Positions 1 to 6,996 are shown, counted from the first letter of the stretch. The stretch: DNA of 7,955 nt from an uncultured Lachnospiraceae bacterium (GCA_946630765.1 CAMOZF010000074.1:1-7955), one strand, 5' to 3'. The notes: generated by a model from the letters alone, not told the origin. A program made the numbers and translations.

Positions 1-994
<994 letters not shown>

Positions 995-1029
995 GCCGAA
1001 CAGTCTTTCAAGTCAGGCAAACATACGAA

Positions 1030-1061
1030 AGAAGGCCTTCCCTCTCCCGGGAAGGCCTTTT
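1030..1061 (+). terminator. Rho-independent terminator of gdhA
   Basis: An 11-bp perfect stem (AAGGCCTTCCC at 1032-1042 pairs with GGGAAGGCCTT at 1049-1059) encloses a 6-base loop and ends in TTTT (1058-1061). It lies about 38 bases after the gdhA stop codon. The T tract is short and partly within the stem, so termination may be incomplete; a second hairpin follows immediately. Confidence 0.8.
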
Positions 1062-1077
1062 AAGGCATAAAGGCATA
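1062..1077. repeat. Two tandem copies of AAGGCATA
   Basis: AAGGCATA occurs at 1062-1069 and again at 1070-1077, exactly between the two terminator hairpins. This is a short duplication with no evident function. It may be a slippage product. Confidence 0.6.
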
Positions 1078-1111
1078 AAAAGACCCCCGTCCTTTCGGAC
1101 GGGGGCTTTTT
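1077..1111. terminator. Bidirectional rho-independent terminator between gdhA and the lipoprotein gene
   Basis: A 9-bp GC-rich stem (CCCCCGTCC 1084-1092 with GGACGGGGG 1097-1105) has a 4-base loop. It is prolonged by AAAAAG (1077-1082) pairing with CTTTTT (1106-1111) across one bulged A (1083). It has a T run after the hairpin on both strands, so it can stop gdhA transcripts moving right and importer transcripts moving left. On the minus strand the loop is GAAA, a stable GNRA tetraloop. It lies 30 bases beyond the lipoprotein stop codon. Confidence 0.92.
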
Positions 1112-1141
1112 ATCTCGATTGAGTAAAACTCGATTCAGAGA

Positions 1142-2749
1142 TTAGTGGTTGGCATCATACCAAGCCTTGTACTGGCTCTGAGCCTCAGCAAGAACGTCAG
1201 CGTAACCAGCTTCGTCAAGGGCTGCAAGATAAGCGTCGATGATTTCATCAACATCTTCCATGCCTTCAACTTCAAGAGCACCAAGCTCAAGCGGCTCACC
1301 ATAAGTCTTGTTCAGGTTCTGGCAGGCATTCCACTTGTCTTCTACCGGAGTAGCGTCGAAACGGAAACCAGCTGCAATAGAAGTCTTAGCAGAGTTGTTC
1401 TTCTCCTCGTAAGACTGAACCTTATCTTCGGGTTCGCCCTCTGCAAGGGTAAGCGGAACTACAGAAGTAGATTCCCAAGCAGAGTGGTTGTAAGCACTCT
1501 CCGGGTTAGCTTTTACATAACCATTTTCGATGGTGTAGTCTTCGCCTTCGATACCGTAGGTATAAAGGTCAGCAAGAGGAGTATCGGTGTACAGATCGCC
1601 CAGGAACGCTACACAAGCCTTAGCCTGTTCTTCAGTACAGTTAGCAGTAACTGTGAAGCAGGAACCAAGAGTTGTATCAGAATGTGTCCAAAGGTCGGTA
1701 ATGCCCTCGATCAGGTACTCTTCCTGTTCATCACGAGTCTCAGAGTTCTTCAGAGAATCGCCAGGAACGTTGGTCCAGAACTGAAGGCCCCAATCCTGAG
1801 TCTTGGCAACACCAGCCGGAACTGCGTTAGCAATAGAATCCTCGTTGATGTAGCCTTTTTCAGACCAGTCACGCATCAGCTTACACCACTTGCGGAAGCC
1901 TTCTGTATCAACAGCGTTAACAACTTCGTTCTTCTCACGATCTACTGCAAGAAGAGAGGTGTTGCCGCCGAAGAAATCGTAATCGTCAAGAGCGACACGA
2001 TAGAAGAACTGGCAGGAAAGGTAAGGATAAGCGATACCATTGTCTACGCACTCCTGAAGGTAGGTATCGAATGCTGCCATTCTGTCATACCAGTTGTCCT
2101 TTTCCTTGACTTCCGGGAATTCCGGATCATGGCCAACCTGCTCAACAACGAGCTTCGGAACCTTCATGTCGTAGCCTTCGTAGGTCTCCTTGTAAACAGG
2201 AATAAACAGGACCTTACCGTCGAACTTGGAAGCTTCCCAAACGCCTTCAGGCATAGAATCCCAAAGCTTTGTTCCGGGAAGAAGGTCGGTAACATCGTAA
2301 GCTGCGTTAGCCTTCCAAAGGTCTTTACAGCCGATACCGCCGCCCCACCAGTGTGCGTTCCAGAGAAGGTTGATCTCATTGTTGGCAAGTGCCAGAGTAA
2401 CCTTGTCGGAATATTCACTGTTGTGAATCTCGTGGATCTCGATCTCGATATTTTCGCCAAGCTCGTCCAGTCTTGCGTTCATCGCATCCTGAACCTTCTT
2501 GACCTGCGAGTCAGAAACAGCGTTTCTGTTGTACAGACAACGATAGATAACGATCTTTGTCTTGTCGCCAGATGCTGCCGGCTCTGTTGCTTCGGTATCA
2601 TCAGCCGGAGCTGCAGTTGTGTCGTCAGCTGCTTCAGTGGTATCCTCAGCCGGAGCTGCAGTTGTATCATTGCCAGCGGGCTTCGTACAAGCTACAAGGC
2701 TGAATACCATTGCTGCTGCAAGTAATGCAGCGAGAATTTTCTTCACCAT
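1142..2749 (-). CDS. Extracellular sugar-binding lipoprotein of an ABC importer (LplA/YtcQ-like, DUF3502-type C-terminus)
   Basis: This 535-residue lipoprotein should capture a sugar or oligosaccharide outside the membrane and deliver it to the two permeases encoded upstream. Residues 1-20 form a lipoprotein signal peptide (MVKK, hydrophobic core, lipobox LVAC with Cys21 as the lipidation site). Residues 27-62 are an acidic Asp/Thr/Ala/Pro linker with an internal repeat, a flexible tether. From about residue 64 the solute-binding fold begins. YGIEGEDY-TIENGYVK (399-413) and the tail from about 415 to 533, including AAGFRFDATPVEDKW (459-473), resemble the LplA-family C-terminal region (DUF3502). 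AAAAGGAGGAA 10 bases before the ATG supports the start. It is transcribed last in the cassette, has its own promoter and ends at a strong terminator. The ligand cannot be read from the sequence. The abundant Trp/Tyr residues would suit stacking on sugar rings (inference). Confidence 0.93.
   Translation of the reverse strand: MVKKILAALLAAAMVFSLVACTKPAGNDTTAAPAEDTTEAADDTTAAPADDTEATEPAASGDKTKIVIYRCLYNRNAVSDSQVKKVQDAMNARLDELGENIEIEIHEIHNSEYSDKVTLALANNEINLLWNAHWWGGGIGCKDLWKANAAYDVTDLLPGTKLWDSMPEGVWEASKFDGKVLFIPVYKETYEGYDMKVPKLVVEQVGHDPEFPEVKEKDNWYDRMAAFDTYLQECVDNGIAYPYLSCQFFYRVALDDYDFFGGNTSLLAVDREKNEVVNAVDTEGFRKWCKLMRDWSEKGYINEDSIANAVPAGVAKTQDWGLQFWTNVPGDSLKNSETRDEQEEYLIEGITDLWTHSDTTLGSCFTVTANCTEEQAKACVAFLGDLYTDTPLADLYTYGIEGEDYTIENGYVKANPESAYNHSAWESTSVVPLTLAEGEPEDKVQSYEEKNNSAKTSIAAGFRFDATPVEDKWNACQNLNKTYGEPLELGALEVEGMEDVDEIIDAYLAALDEAGYADVLAEAQSQYKAWYDANH
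2601..2690. repeat. Imperfect 45-bp tandem duplication encoding the lipoprotein linker
   Basis: A 20-base stretch at 2601-2620 recurs identically at 2646-2665, a period of 45 bases or 15 codons; the rest of each unit is diverged. In the protein it gives two copies of DTTAAPA followed by an Asp/Thr/Glu/Ala stretch, just after the lipidated cysteine. The duplication keeps the frame and lengthens the tether. Confidence 0.75.
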
Positions 2750-2865
2750 TGCGAAAATTCCTCCTTTTAAATTTTTATATTATCACCCACATATCGGAGT
2801 GAAATATATTTTTTCAATGTGCAGTATGTTTACAGAAAATTTACATATCGTTCATAATCCGCAAC
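2750..2865 (-). other. Leader (5' untranslated region) of the lipoprotein mRNA
   Basis: From the predicted start of transcription near 2865 to the ATG there are about 115 AT-rich bases. They include a strong Shine-Dalgarno (CCTCC on the plus strand at 2760-2764) and two direct copies of ACATATCG on the plus strand (2789-2796 and 2843-2850). I see no terminator hairpin, RNA switch or small reading frame with a ribosome binding site that I can support. Confidence 0.5.
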
Positions 2866-2871
2866 ACTGAT

Positions 2872-2900
2872 ACTATACACTATTCACAACAAAATGTCAA
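2872..2900 (-). promoter_or_regulatory. SigA-type promoter of the lipoprotein gene
   Basis: On the minus strand a perfect -35 box TTGACA (2895-2900) is separated by exactly 17 bases from a -10 box TATAGT (2872-2877). An A/T-rich tract (2901-2920) lies just upstream, like an UP element. The promoter lies in the 204-base gap after the second permease gene, so the binding protein can be transcribed apart from the permeases. Confidence 0.82.
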
Positions 2901-2933
2901 TAATAATATTTAAAAAATTGTAGTTCATAGTGT
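2877..2933. promoter_or_regulatory. Candidate operator: inverted ACACTAT/ATAGTGT arms flanking the -35 box
   Basis: ACACTAT (2877-2883) and its reverse complement ATAGTGT (2927-2933) are centred 50 bases apart, about five helical turns. One arm lies in the promoter spacer and the other upstream of the -35 box. The outer arm is part of TTCATAGTG (2924-2932), which also occurs, on the opposite strand, upstream of the first permease gene. Seven-base arms can arise by chance in AT-rich DNA, so this is tentative. Confidence 0.35.
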
Positions 2934-2953
2934 TTTTTCACAAAAGCTTCACA

Positions 2954-3898
2954 TCAGCCCTTAACGGAACCGACGGTAAGACCTTTGATGAAGTACTTCT
3001 GGAAGAACGGATATACAACAAGGATCGGCCCTACAACGACCAGCACGGTTGCCATCGTTACAGAGTTGCCGGGGAGCTTGCCGCCCATCGTTGCAAGAAC
3101 TTCCGGCGGGATATCCTTACTGTTCAGAAGCATGGCAATGGATTTCTGAATCTTAACCAGCAGGAGCTGCAGCGGCTGCTTGCTCGCGGAATCGATGTAG
3201 ATCAATGCGTTCTGCCATTCATTCCAGTAACCGGTTGCCATCATGAAGCCGACTGCTGCCAGAGACGGTTTCATCAGCGGCAGTGTGATCTGGAAGAAGG
3301 TACGGTAGTCTCCTGCTCCGTCGATCTTCGCTGCTTCATTCAGTTCGTTCGGGATACTGTTCGCAATATAGGTTCTGAGGATGATGATATTCATCGTGCT
3401 GACCGACATCGGAAGGATCAGAAGAAGAAGGCTGTCCTTCAGATTGTAAACGCCGGTGAAGATGATGTACGCTGAAAGTGTACCGCCCTGGAAAAGCATC
3501 GGGATGATGATCCAGACGTTGAGGAACTTTCTCAGCATGAAATCACGACGGCTTAACGAATATGCGTACATACTCATTACAAACAGACCTAAGAAGGTAC
3601 CTGCTACCGTAATGAAGATTGTAACACCGTAGGAACGAAGAAGCTGCGTGCCGTATTTCAGAACGGCGCCCATACCTGCTGTCGACCAGGAATCCGGGAA
3701 GTAGCTGAAGCCCTTGCTGATGATCGAATCTTCCGAGCTGAATGCGGAAATGACAACCAGCAGGAACGGAAGGAAGCAGAACAGCGTATAAATAATCAGG
3801 AAGAAAAACAGAATATACTGTCCGACGCCGGGTTTTTTATGGACTTTCGCCATCCGGAGGATCTCAGGATCTGTTGTGACCATTTTCTCTTTAGCCAT
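2954..3898 (-). CDS. Carbohydrate ABC transporter permease, LplC/YtcP type (CUT1 family)
   Basis: This is a 314-residue inner-membrane permease, the second half of the heterodimeric sugar channel. A short cytoplasmic N-terminus is followed by membrane segments at about 27-52, 92-115, 126-148, 155-174, 211-225 and 279-300. The loop that docks onto the ATPase (EAA motif) is at 184-211: NELNEAAKIDGAG...ITLPLMKP, with E188-A189-A190, G194 and L206-P207. The C-terminus FFQKYFIKGLTVGSVKG is characteristic of this family. AGGAGG (3908-3913) sits 9 bases before the ATG. The start is 18 bases after the stop of the first permease, so the two are cotranscribed and probably translated in similar amounts. 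Length is normal and there is no frame damage. Confidence 0.95.
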   Translation of the reverse strand: MAKEKMVTTDPEILRMAKVHKKPGVGQYILFFFLIIYTLFCFLPFLLVVISAFSSEDSIISKGFSYFPDSWSTAGMGAVLKYGTQLLRSYGVTIFITVAGTFLGLFVMSMYAYSLSRRDFMLRKFLNVWIIIPMLFQGGTLSAYIIFTGVYNLKDSLLLLILPMSVSTMNIIILRTYIANSIPNELNEAAKIDGAGDYRTFFQITLPLMKPSLAAVGFMMATGYWNEWQNALIYIDSASKQPLQLLLVKIQKSIAMLLNSKDIPPEVLATMGGKLPGNSVTMATVLVVVGPILVVYPFFQKYFIKGLTVGSVKG

Positions 3899-3916
3899 GA
3901 TATCTCTCCTCCTTCT

Positions 3917-4837
3917 TTAGAATAATGCGTTTTCAGGTGCTATCTTACGAACTACCCCGTTACTGACTAACATCATCAGAAGACCGATGACGGACTGATA
4001 GAATGTCGTCGCCGCGGTGAAGCCGAAGTTACTGCTGTTCAGCAGGGAGTTCAGAACGTATGCGTCAATGGTCTGGGTTCTGGAATACAGAACACCGATG
4101 TTACGGGTAACTGTATAGAAAAGACCGGTATCGGAACGCATGATGCCGCCGACCGAAAGAAGAAGCATAACGGTGATCATCGGGATCAGCATCGGAATCG
4201 TAATGTTCCAGATCTGCTGCCACTTGTTCGCGCCGTCGATCTTGGCCGCTTCATAGAGCTCCTGGTCGATACCTGCAAGTACCGACATGTACAGGACGGA
4301 TCCGTATCCTACCCCGTGCCAGATATTGATGATCGTCAATATCCATGGCCAGTATTTTGCTTTGGAATAGAACTTTATCGCTTTCGCGCCAAAGAGCGGA
4401 AGGATCGTCGTATTGATGATACCGGTATTGGATGACAGGAAAGCGTATGCAATGAACTGAACAGCCGCGTAGGAAATGAAAACGGGGATGATCATGATCG
4501 TCTGCATGACACGGCCTGCATTCTTGAATACAAACTGGTCAATGGAAATCGCCAGAACGATATTCAGCGCGGTACCGACGATCGTAAAAATCAGGTAATA
4601 CATCAGCGTGTTCTTCGTGATGTTAATGAACTGATCTTTACTCGCTATCAGCATCTTGAAGTTGTCCGGGAAATTCCAGGGACTTCTTAAAATACCATCG
4701 GCATAACTGAAACGCTTGAATGCAATAATCAGACCGAACAGCGGTACGTAAGCAAACAGCAGCAGAATCAGGAATGCCGGAAGAGCAAGCACGACGTGCG
4801 CCCTGTTCTTCCAAGTGTTTCTCAGAAAATTCTTCAT
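3917..4837 (-). CDS. Sugar ABC transporter permease, LplB/YteP type (CUT1 family)
   Basis: This is a 306-residue inner-membrane permease and the first gene of the importer cassette. Hydrophobic segments lie at about 14-40, 76-98, 110-134, 164-186, 201-221 and 279-293. The EAA loop is ELYEAAKIDGANKWQQIWNITIPML, with E186-A187-A188 and the Ile-Pro pair at 204-205. The YVPLFGLIIAFKRFSYADGI stretch near the N-terminus is typical of LplB/YteP proteins that import plant polysaccharide fragments or related oligosaccharides in Firmicutes, but homology at this level does not define the substrate. AAGGAGA about 9 bases upstream supports the ATG. A SigA-type promoter lies about 90 bases before the gene. 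No ATPase is encoded in the cassette; such systems normally borrow a shared MsmX/MsmK-type ATPase encoded elsewhere. Confidence 0.95.
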   Translation of the reverse strand: MKNFLRNTWKNRAHVVLALPAFLILLLFAYVPLFGLIIAFKRFSYADGILRSPWNFPDNFKMLIASKDQFINITKNTLMYYLIFTIVGTALNIVLAISIDQFVFKNAGRVMQTIMIIPVFISYAAVQFIAYAFLSSNTGIINTTILPLFGAKAIKFYSKAKYWPWILTIINIWHGVGYGSVLYMSVLAGIDQELYEAAKIDGANKWQQIWNITIPMLIPMITVMLLLSVGGIMRSDTGLFYTVTRNIGVLYSRTQTIDAYVLNSLLNSSNFGFTAATTFYQSVIGLLMMLVSNGVVRKIAPENALF

Positions 4838-4927
4838 ACCTTTTTTCTCCTTACCCCTTTGTTTCTAGTGCACTTCTGAGCCTTTGGCGGAAAAATGACA
4901 AATGTTCCAATCTCCCGTCTTTTATGA

Positions 4928-4955
4928 ATTATACAACTTTTCCGATTTTTTTCAA
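4928..4955 (-). promoter_or_regulatory. SigA-type promoter of the importer cassette
   Basis: On the minus strand the -10 box is a perfect TATAAT (4928-4933) and the -35 box is TTGAAA (4950-4955), with a 16-base spacer. An A/T tract (4956-4976) lies upstream. The predicted start of transcription is near 4921, giving a leader of about 84 bases. The -35 box has one mismatch and the spacer is one base short, which would fit a promoter helped by an activator. Confidence 0.75.
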
Positions 4956-4976
4956 GTTAAAAAATAAAAAAATAGA

Positions 4977-5016
4977 CATATTTCATATAGTTTTCAGAAG
5001 AGCACTATGAAATATG
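4977..5016. promoter_or_regulatory. Candidate regulator-binding inverted repeat upstream of the importer promoter
   Basis: CATATTTCATA (4977-4987) and TATGAAATATG (5006-5016) form a perfect 11-bp inverted repeat with an 18-base spacer. Arm centres are 29 bases apart, about three helical turns. It begins 21 bases upstream of the -35 box, where an activator would bind. It has no T run, so it does not look like a terminator for the isomerase gene. Importers of this family are often controlled by AraC-type or YesN-type regulators; that link is inference, as no regulator gene is in view. Confidence 0.55.
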
Positions 5017-5055
5017 CCTAATGAGTTTATTTTCAGAGGTTCTCAGGAGGGAAAA

Positions 5056-5775
5056 TCACTCCTGGTTTTTCAGATAATCGTAGCAGATTTTTGCTTCTGT
5101 AATGCCGTCCGGGGTGAGCGTTTCGGACTCTACAACCATCAGGATTCCAAGCTCCAGTGCCTTGTCGTACACCGCCTTCACGGGCGCGGTTCCGAGGCCG
5201 AGCGGCTTGCCTTCCTTATTGGCCAGGCCGTCCTTGATGTGAATCGCCACGAGACGATCCTTCAGCTGCTCCATCAAAGCTACCGGATCCTTTCCTGCCG
5301 CGTATGCCCAGTAGGTGTCGATTTCAAGGCCGATATTGGTCCGGGAAACCATCTCGTCATAAGGAATGATGCCGTCCTCGTTGGGCTTGAATTCGCCGTC
5401 ATGGTTGTGGTAGGCCAGTCGGATGCCTTCCTTCTCAAGCATCGGTTGAATGCGGTTGACCTGCTCTACAAAATAGTCCACGTCCGCTTTTGTGGAAAGC
5501 CTGAAGCCAGGCACGATATAATTCTTGTTGCCGAGGGTCTTGTGGTAGGCGACCGTCTCGTCATAGTTGTCGATCAGGTCCTGCAGGCCGGAATGCGTGC
5601 CGGAAATCACAAGTCCGAGCTCGTCGCATTTCGCCTTCACTTCCTCTGCTCTGTGACCGAAAAAGCCAGCCGGCTCAATATATTTGTAGCCAATCTCCTT
5701 TACCTTTTCGAGCGCGCCGAAAAAGTCGTCCTTCGTGATGTCACGGATACTGAAAAGCTGTAAGCCGTAGTCCAT
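5056..5775 (-). CDS. Xylose-isomerase-like TIM-barrel sugar (phosphate) isomerase/epimerase
   Basis: A 239-residue soluble protein of the AP endonuclease 2/xylose isomerase-like TIM-barrel fold (IolE/IolI-type relatives). These enzymes usually use one divalent metal ion to isomerise or epimerise sugars, keto-sugars or inositols. Visible strand-end motifs are YIEPAG (32-37), SGTHSG (58-63), YHNHDGEF (122-129), GLEIDTYWA (149-157), AIHIKDG (177-183), GLGTA (193-197) and VVESE (214-218). By family comparison, probable metal or substrate ligands include D153, H179 and E216, with H123/H125 near the pocket. The start at 5775 is chosen because AGGAGG (5782-5787) lies 6 bases upstream; an in-frame start 28 codons earlier would overlap the GIY-YIG gene and add a basic, non-homologous stretch. 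The 52-base gap to the gene upstream suggests cotranscription. The importer next door is a plausible substrate source (inference). The exact reaction is unknown. Confidence 0.88.
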   Translation of the reverse strand: MDYGLQLFSIRDITKDDFFGALEKVKEIGYKYIEPAGFFGHRAEEVKAKCDELGLVISGTHSGLQDLIDNYDETVAYHKTLGNKNYIVPGFRLSTKADVDYFVEQVNRIQPMLEKEGIRLAYHNHDGEFKPNEDGIIPYDEMVSRTNIGLEIDTYWAYAAGKDPVALMEQLKDRLVAIHIKDGLANKEGKPLGLGTAPVKAVYDKALELGILMVVESETLTPDGITEAKICYDYLKNQE

Positions 5776-5781
5776 TGTGTA

Positions 5782-5787
5782 CCTCCT
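5782..5787 (-). promoter_or_regulatory. Ribosome binding site that sets the isomerase start
   Basis: A perfect AGGAGG on the minus strand lies 6 bases before the ATG at 5773-5775. No comparable sequence precedes the earlier in-frame ATG at 5857-5859, so the shorter protein is the real product. Confidence 0.85.
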
Positions 5788-5827
5788 TGTATGTGTTTTA
5801 TTCTTACCGGCCGAATGCGCCGGATTT

Positions 5828-6085
5828 TTACAGATTCTTTTCCGTAAATGCTTCGGCAAGCCGCTCCCGCTCCCTGTGATTCAGCTTCTTCAGCTGAATT
5901 TCACGTTTTTTCGCGGTCGAACGGTCCTCATAGGATTCCAGATACACGAGCTTCGCCGGAAGCCTTGTACGGGTATATTTTGCGCCTTTTTGGGCATTAT
6001 GCGCCGCGACGCGCTTTTCTATATCGTTGGTCCATCCGATATAGTAGCTGTCATCGCTGCAGTGCAGCATGTAAACATATTCCAT
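5828..6085 (-). CDS. GIY-YIG domain protein, UPF0213 (YazA/YhbQ) type
   Basis: An 85-residue single-domain GIY-YIG protein. The signature appears as VYML (4-7) and YYIGWT (14-19), followed by the conserved Arg of IEKRVAAHN (22-30), the KYTRTRLPAKLVYLES run (36-51, with the catalytic-type Glu50) and the basic KKREIQLKKL tail (59-68). UvrC and homing endonucleases share the fold. These stand-alone small proteins are putative structure-specific nucleases whose role in the cell is poorly defined. Length is normal for the family (80-100). The ATG is only 2 bases after the stop of the ABC ATPase gene, with only a weak GGA nearby, so translational coupling is likely. It looks like a passenger in the transporter operon; a functional link is not evident. 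Confidence 0.93.
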   Translation of the reverse strand: MEYVYMLHCSDDSYYIGWTNDIEKRVAAHNAQKGAKYTRTRLPAKLVYLESYEDRSTAKKREIQLKKLNHRERERLAEAFTEKNL

Positions 6086-6087
6086 GA

Positions 6088-6996
6088 TTATTCCGGACGG
6101 CTGATCACAACCTTGCCGTCGACCATTTCGACCTTGACCTGATTGCCCTCAAGATGCAGGCTTTCGAGCGCGTCTCTCGGGATCTGAATCCGGCCCGCGC
6201 GGTCAAGGATCGAATATTCATCCTGCACCTCGGAGGCCTCGGTCAGCGCGGTGATCTCCGACATGCGGTTTCTGTAGCTCTGCTTCATGATCATTTCGGA
6301 GCTGATCTTGCCGTCCCGGATCGCGGCGACACGGTGCACCTTTTTACTGAGCATCCGGTCATGTGTGACGATAATGATCGTCAGGCCGGTATTCTCGTTG
6401 ATTTCCTTGAAAACGTCAAGGATGTAGGCGCCGGTCTTCACGTCGACAGAGCCGGTCGGCTCGTCCGCAAGAAGGATCTTCGGAGAGTTTGCAAGCGCGA
6501 TTGCGATCGCCACACGCTGCTGCTCGCCGCCGGACATCTGGGAGAGCTTCGAATCCTTCCTGTGCGACAGACCGACAAGCTCCAGAAGCTGAAGCGCGCG
6601 CTCCCTTTTGTCTCGTTCATTCTTCGTGAAGAGCATCGGCATCTGCACATTCTCCGCGGCCGTCAGGTACGGAAGCAGGTTTCTGGCGTTATTCTGCCAC
6701 ACGAAGCCGACGGGGTTCCGCGTGTAATCCACAAGCTCCCGCTCATTCATCTTGAACAGGTCCTTGCCGTCCACAAGCAGGCGTCCGGCGGACGGACGGT
6801 CCAGGCCGCCGATCATATTCAGGAAGGTGGATTTACCGGAGCCAGAATTGCCGATGATCGCCATCAGCTCTCCTCTTTCGACCTGTACGTCCAGGCCCTG
6901 CAGCGCCAGAACCTCCACATCCTCCGTCTTATAGATCTTGACGAGGTTATCGCAGACGATGATCGCGTCTTTTTCCATGTTCTCATTCTTCTCCAT
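6088..6996 (-). CDS. ABC exporter-type ATPase with a C-terminal SpoVT/AbrB-like domain
   Basis: A 302-residue cytoplasmic ATPase of the LolD/MacB class that pairs with FtsX-like permeases. All nucleotide-binding motifs are intact: Walker [10 protein letters not shown] (49-57), Q-loop Gln101, signature MSGGE (154-158), Walker B ILLADEP (174-180), D-loop SVD (183-185) and H-loop His212. Unlike ordinary LolD proteins (about 225-230 residues) it has about 70 extra residues: a linker (231-260) and then [16 protein letters not shown]...[10 protein letters not shown] (265-301), which matches the swapped-hairpin SpoVT/AbrB pattern (GR-x-x-IP, then DGK-V-I). The ATG at 6996 overlaps the upstream ATPase gene by 14 bases, with GGGAGG (7008-7013) 11 bases ahead. 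A second ATG at 6978, also after a GGAG, would remove six residues. It probably works as a heterodimer with the neighbouring ATPase. The role of the fused domain is unknown. Confidence 0.92.
   Translation of the reverse strand: MEKNENMEKDAIIVCDNLVKIYKTEDVEVLALQGLDVQVERGELMAIIGNSGSGKSTFLNMIGGLDRPSAGRLLVDGKDLFKMNERELVDYTRNPVGFVWQNNARNLLPYLTAAENVQMPMLFTKNERDKRERALQLLELVGLSHRKDSKLSQMSGGEQQRVAIAIALANSPKILLADEPTGSVDVKTGAYILDVFKEINENTGLTIIIVTHDRMLSKKVHRVAAIRDGKISSEMIMKQSYRNRMSEITALTEASEVQDEYSILDRAGRIQIPRDALESLHLEGNQVKVEMVDGKVVISRPE

Noticed and set aside
1145..2725. A 526-codon open frame on the plus strand, antisense to almost the whole lipoprotein gene
   Set aside because: It is codon-aligned with the lipoprotein gene, which has a signal peptide, lipobox, ribosome binding site and family motifs. 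The antisense frame has no recognisable domain or ribosome binding site, and its openness follows from the strong codon bias of the real gene (few TTA, CTA and TCA codons).
2770..2870. A catabolite-response (CcpA) site near the lipoprotein promoter, suggested by TGTAAA-like words
   Set aside because: No stretch fits the palindromic TG-x-AA-x-CG core of such sites; the words are common in AT-rich leaders.
4838..4921. A riboswitch in the leader of the importer cassette
   Set aside because: I found no conserved aptamer motif and no terminator/antiterminator pair in the roughly 84 bases between the predicted start of transcription and the gene.
5014..5763. A 249-codon plus-strand frame opposite the isomerase
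   Set aside because: The isomerase frame has clear family motifs and a strong ribosome binding site; the plus frame has neither.
5776..5859. An N-terminal extension of 28 codons for the isomerase
   Set aside because: It overlaps the GIY-YIG gene end, has no ribosome binding site and does not resemble the fold. A perfect AGGAGG marks the ATG at 5775 instead.
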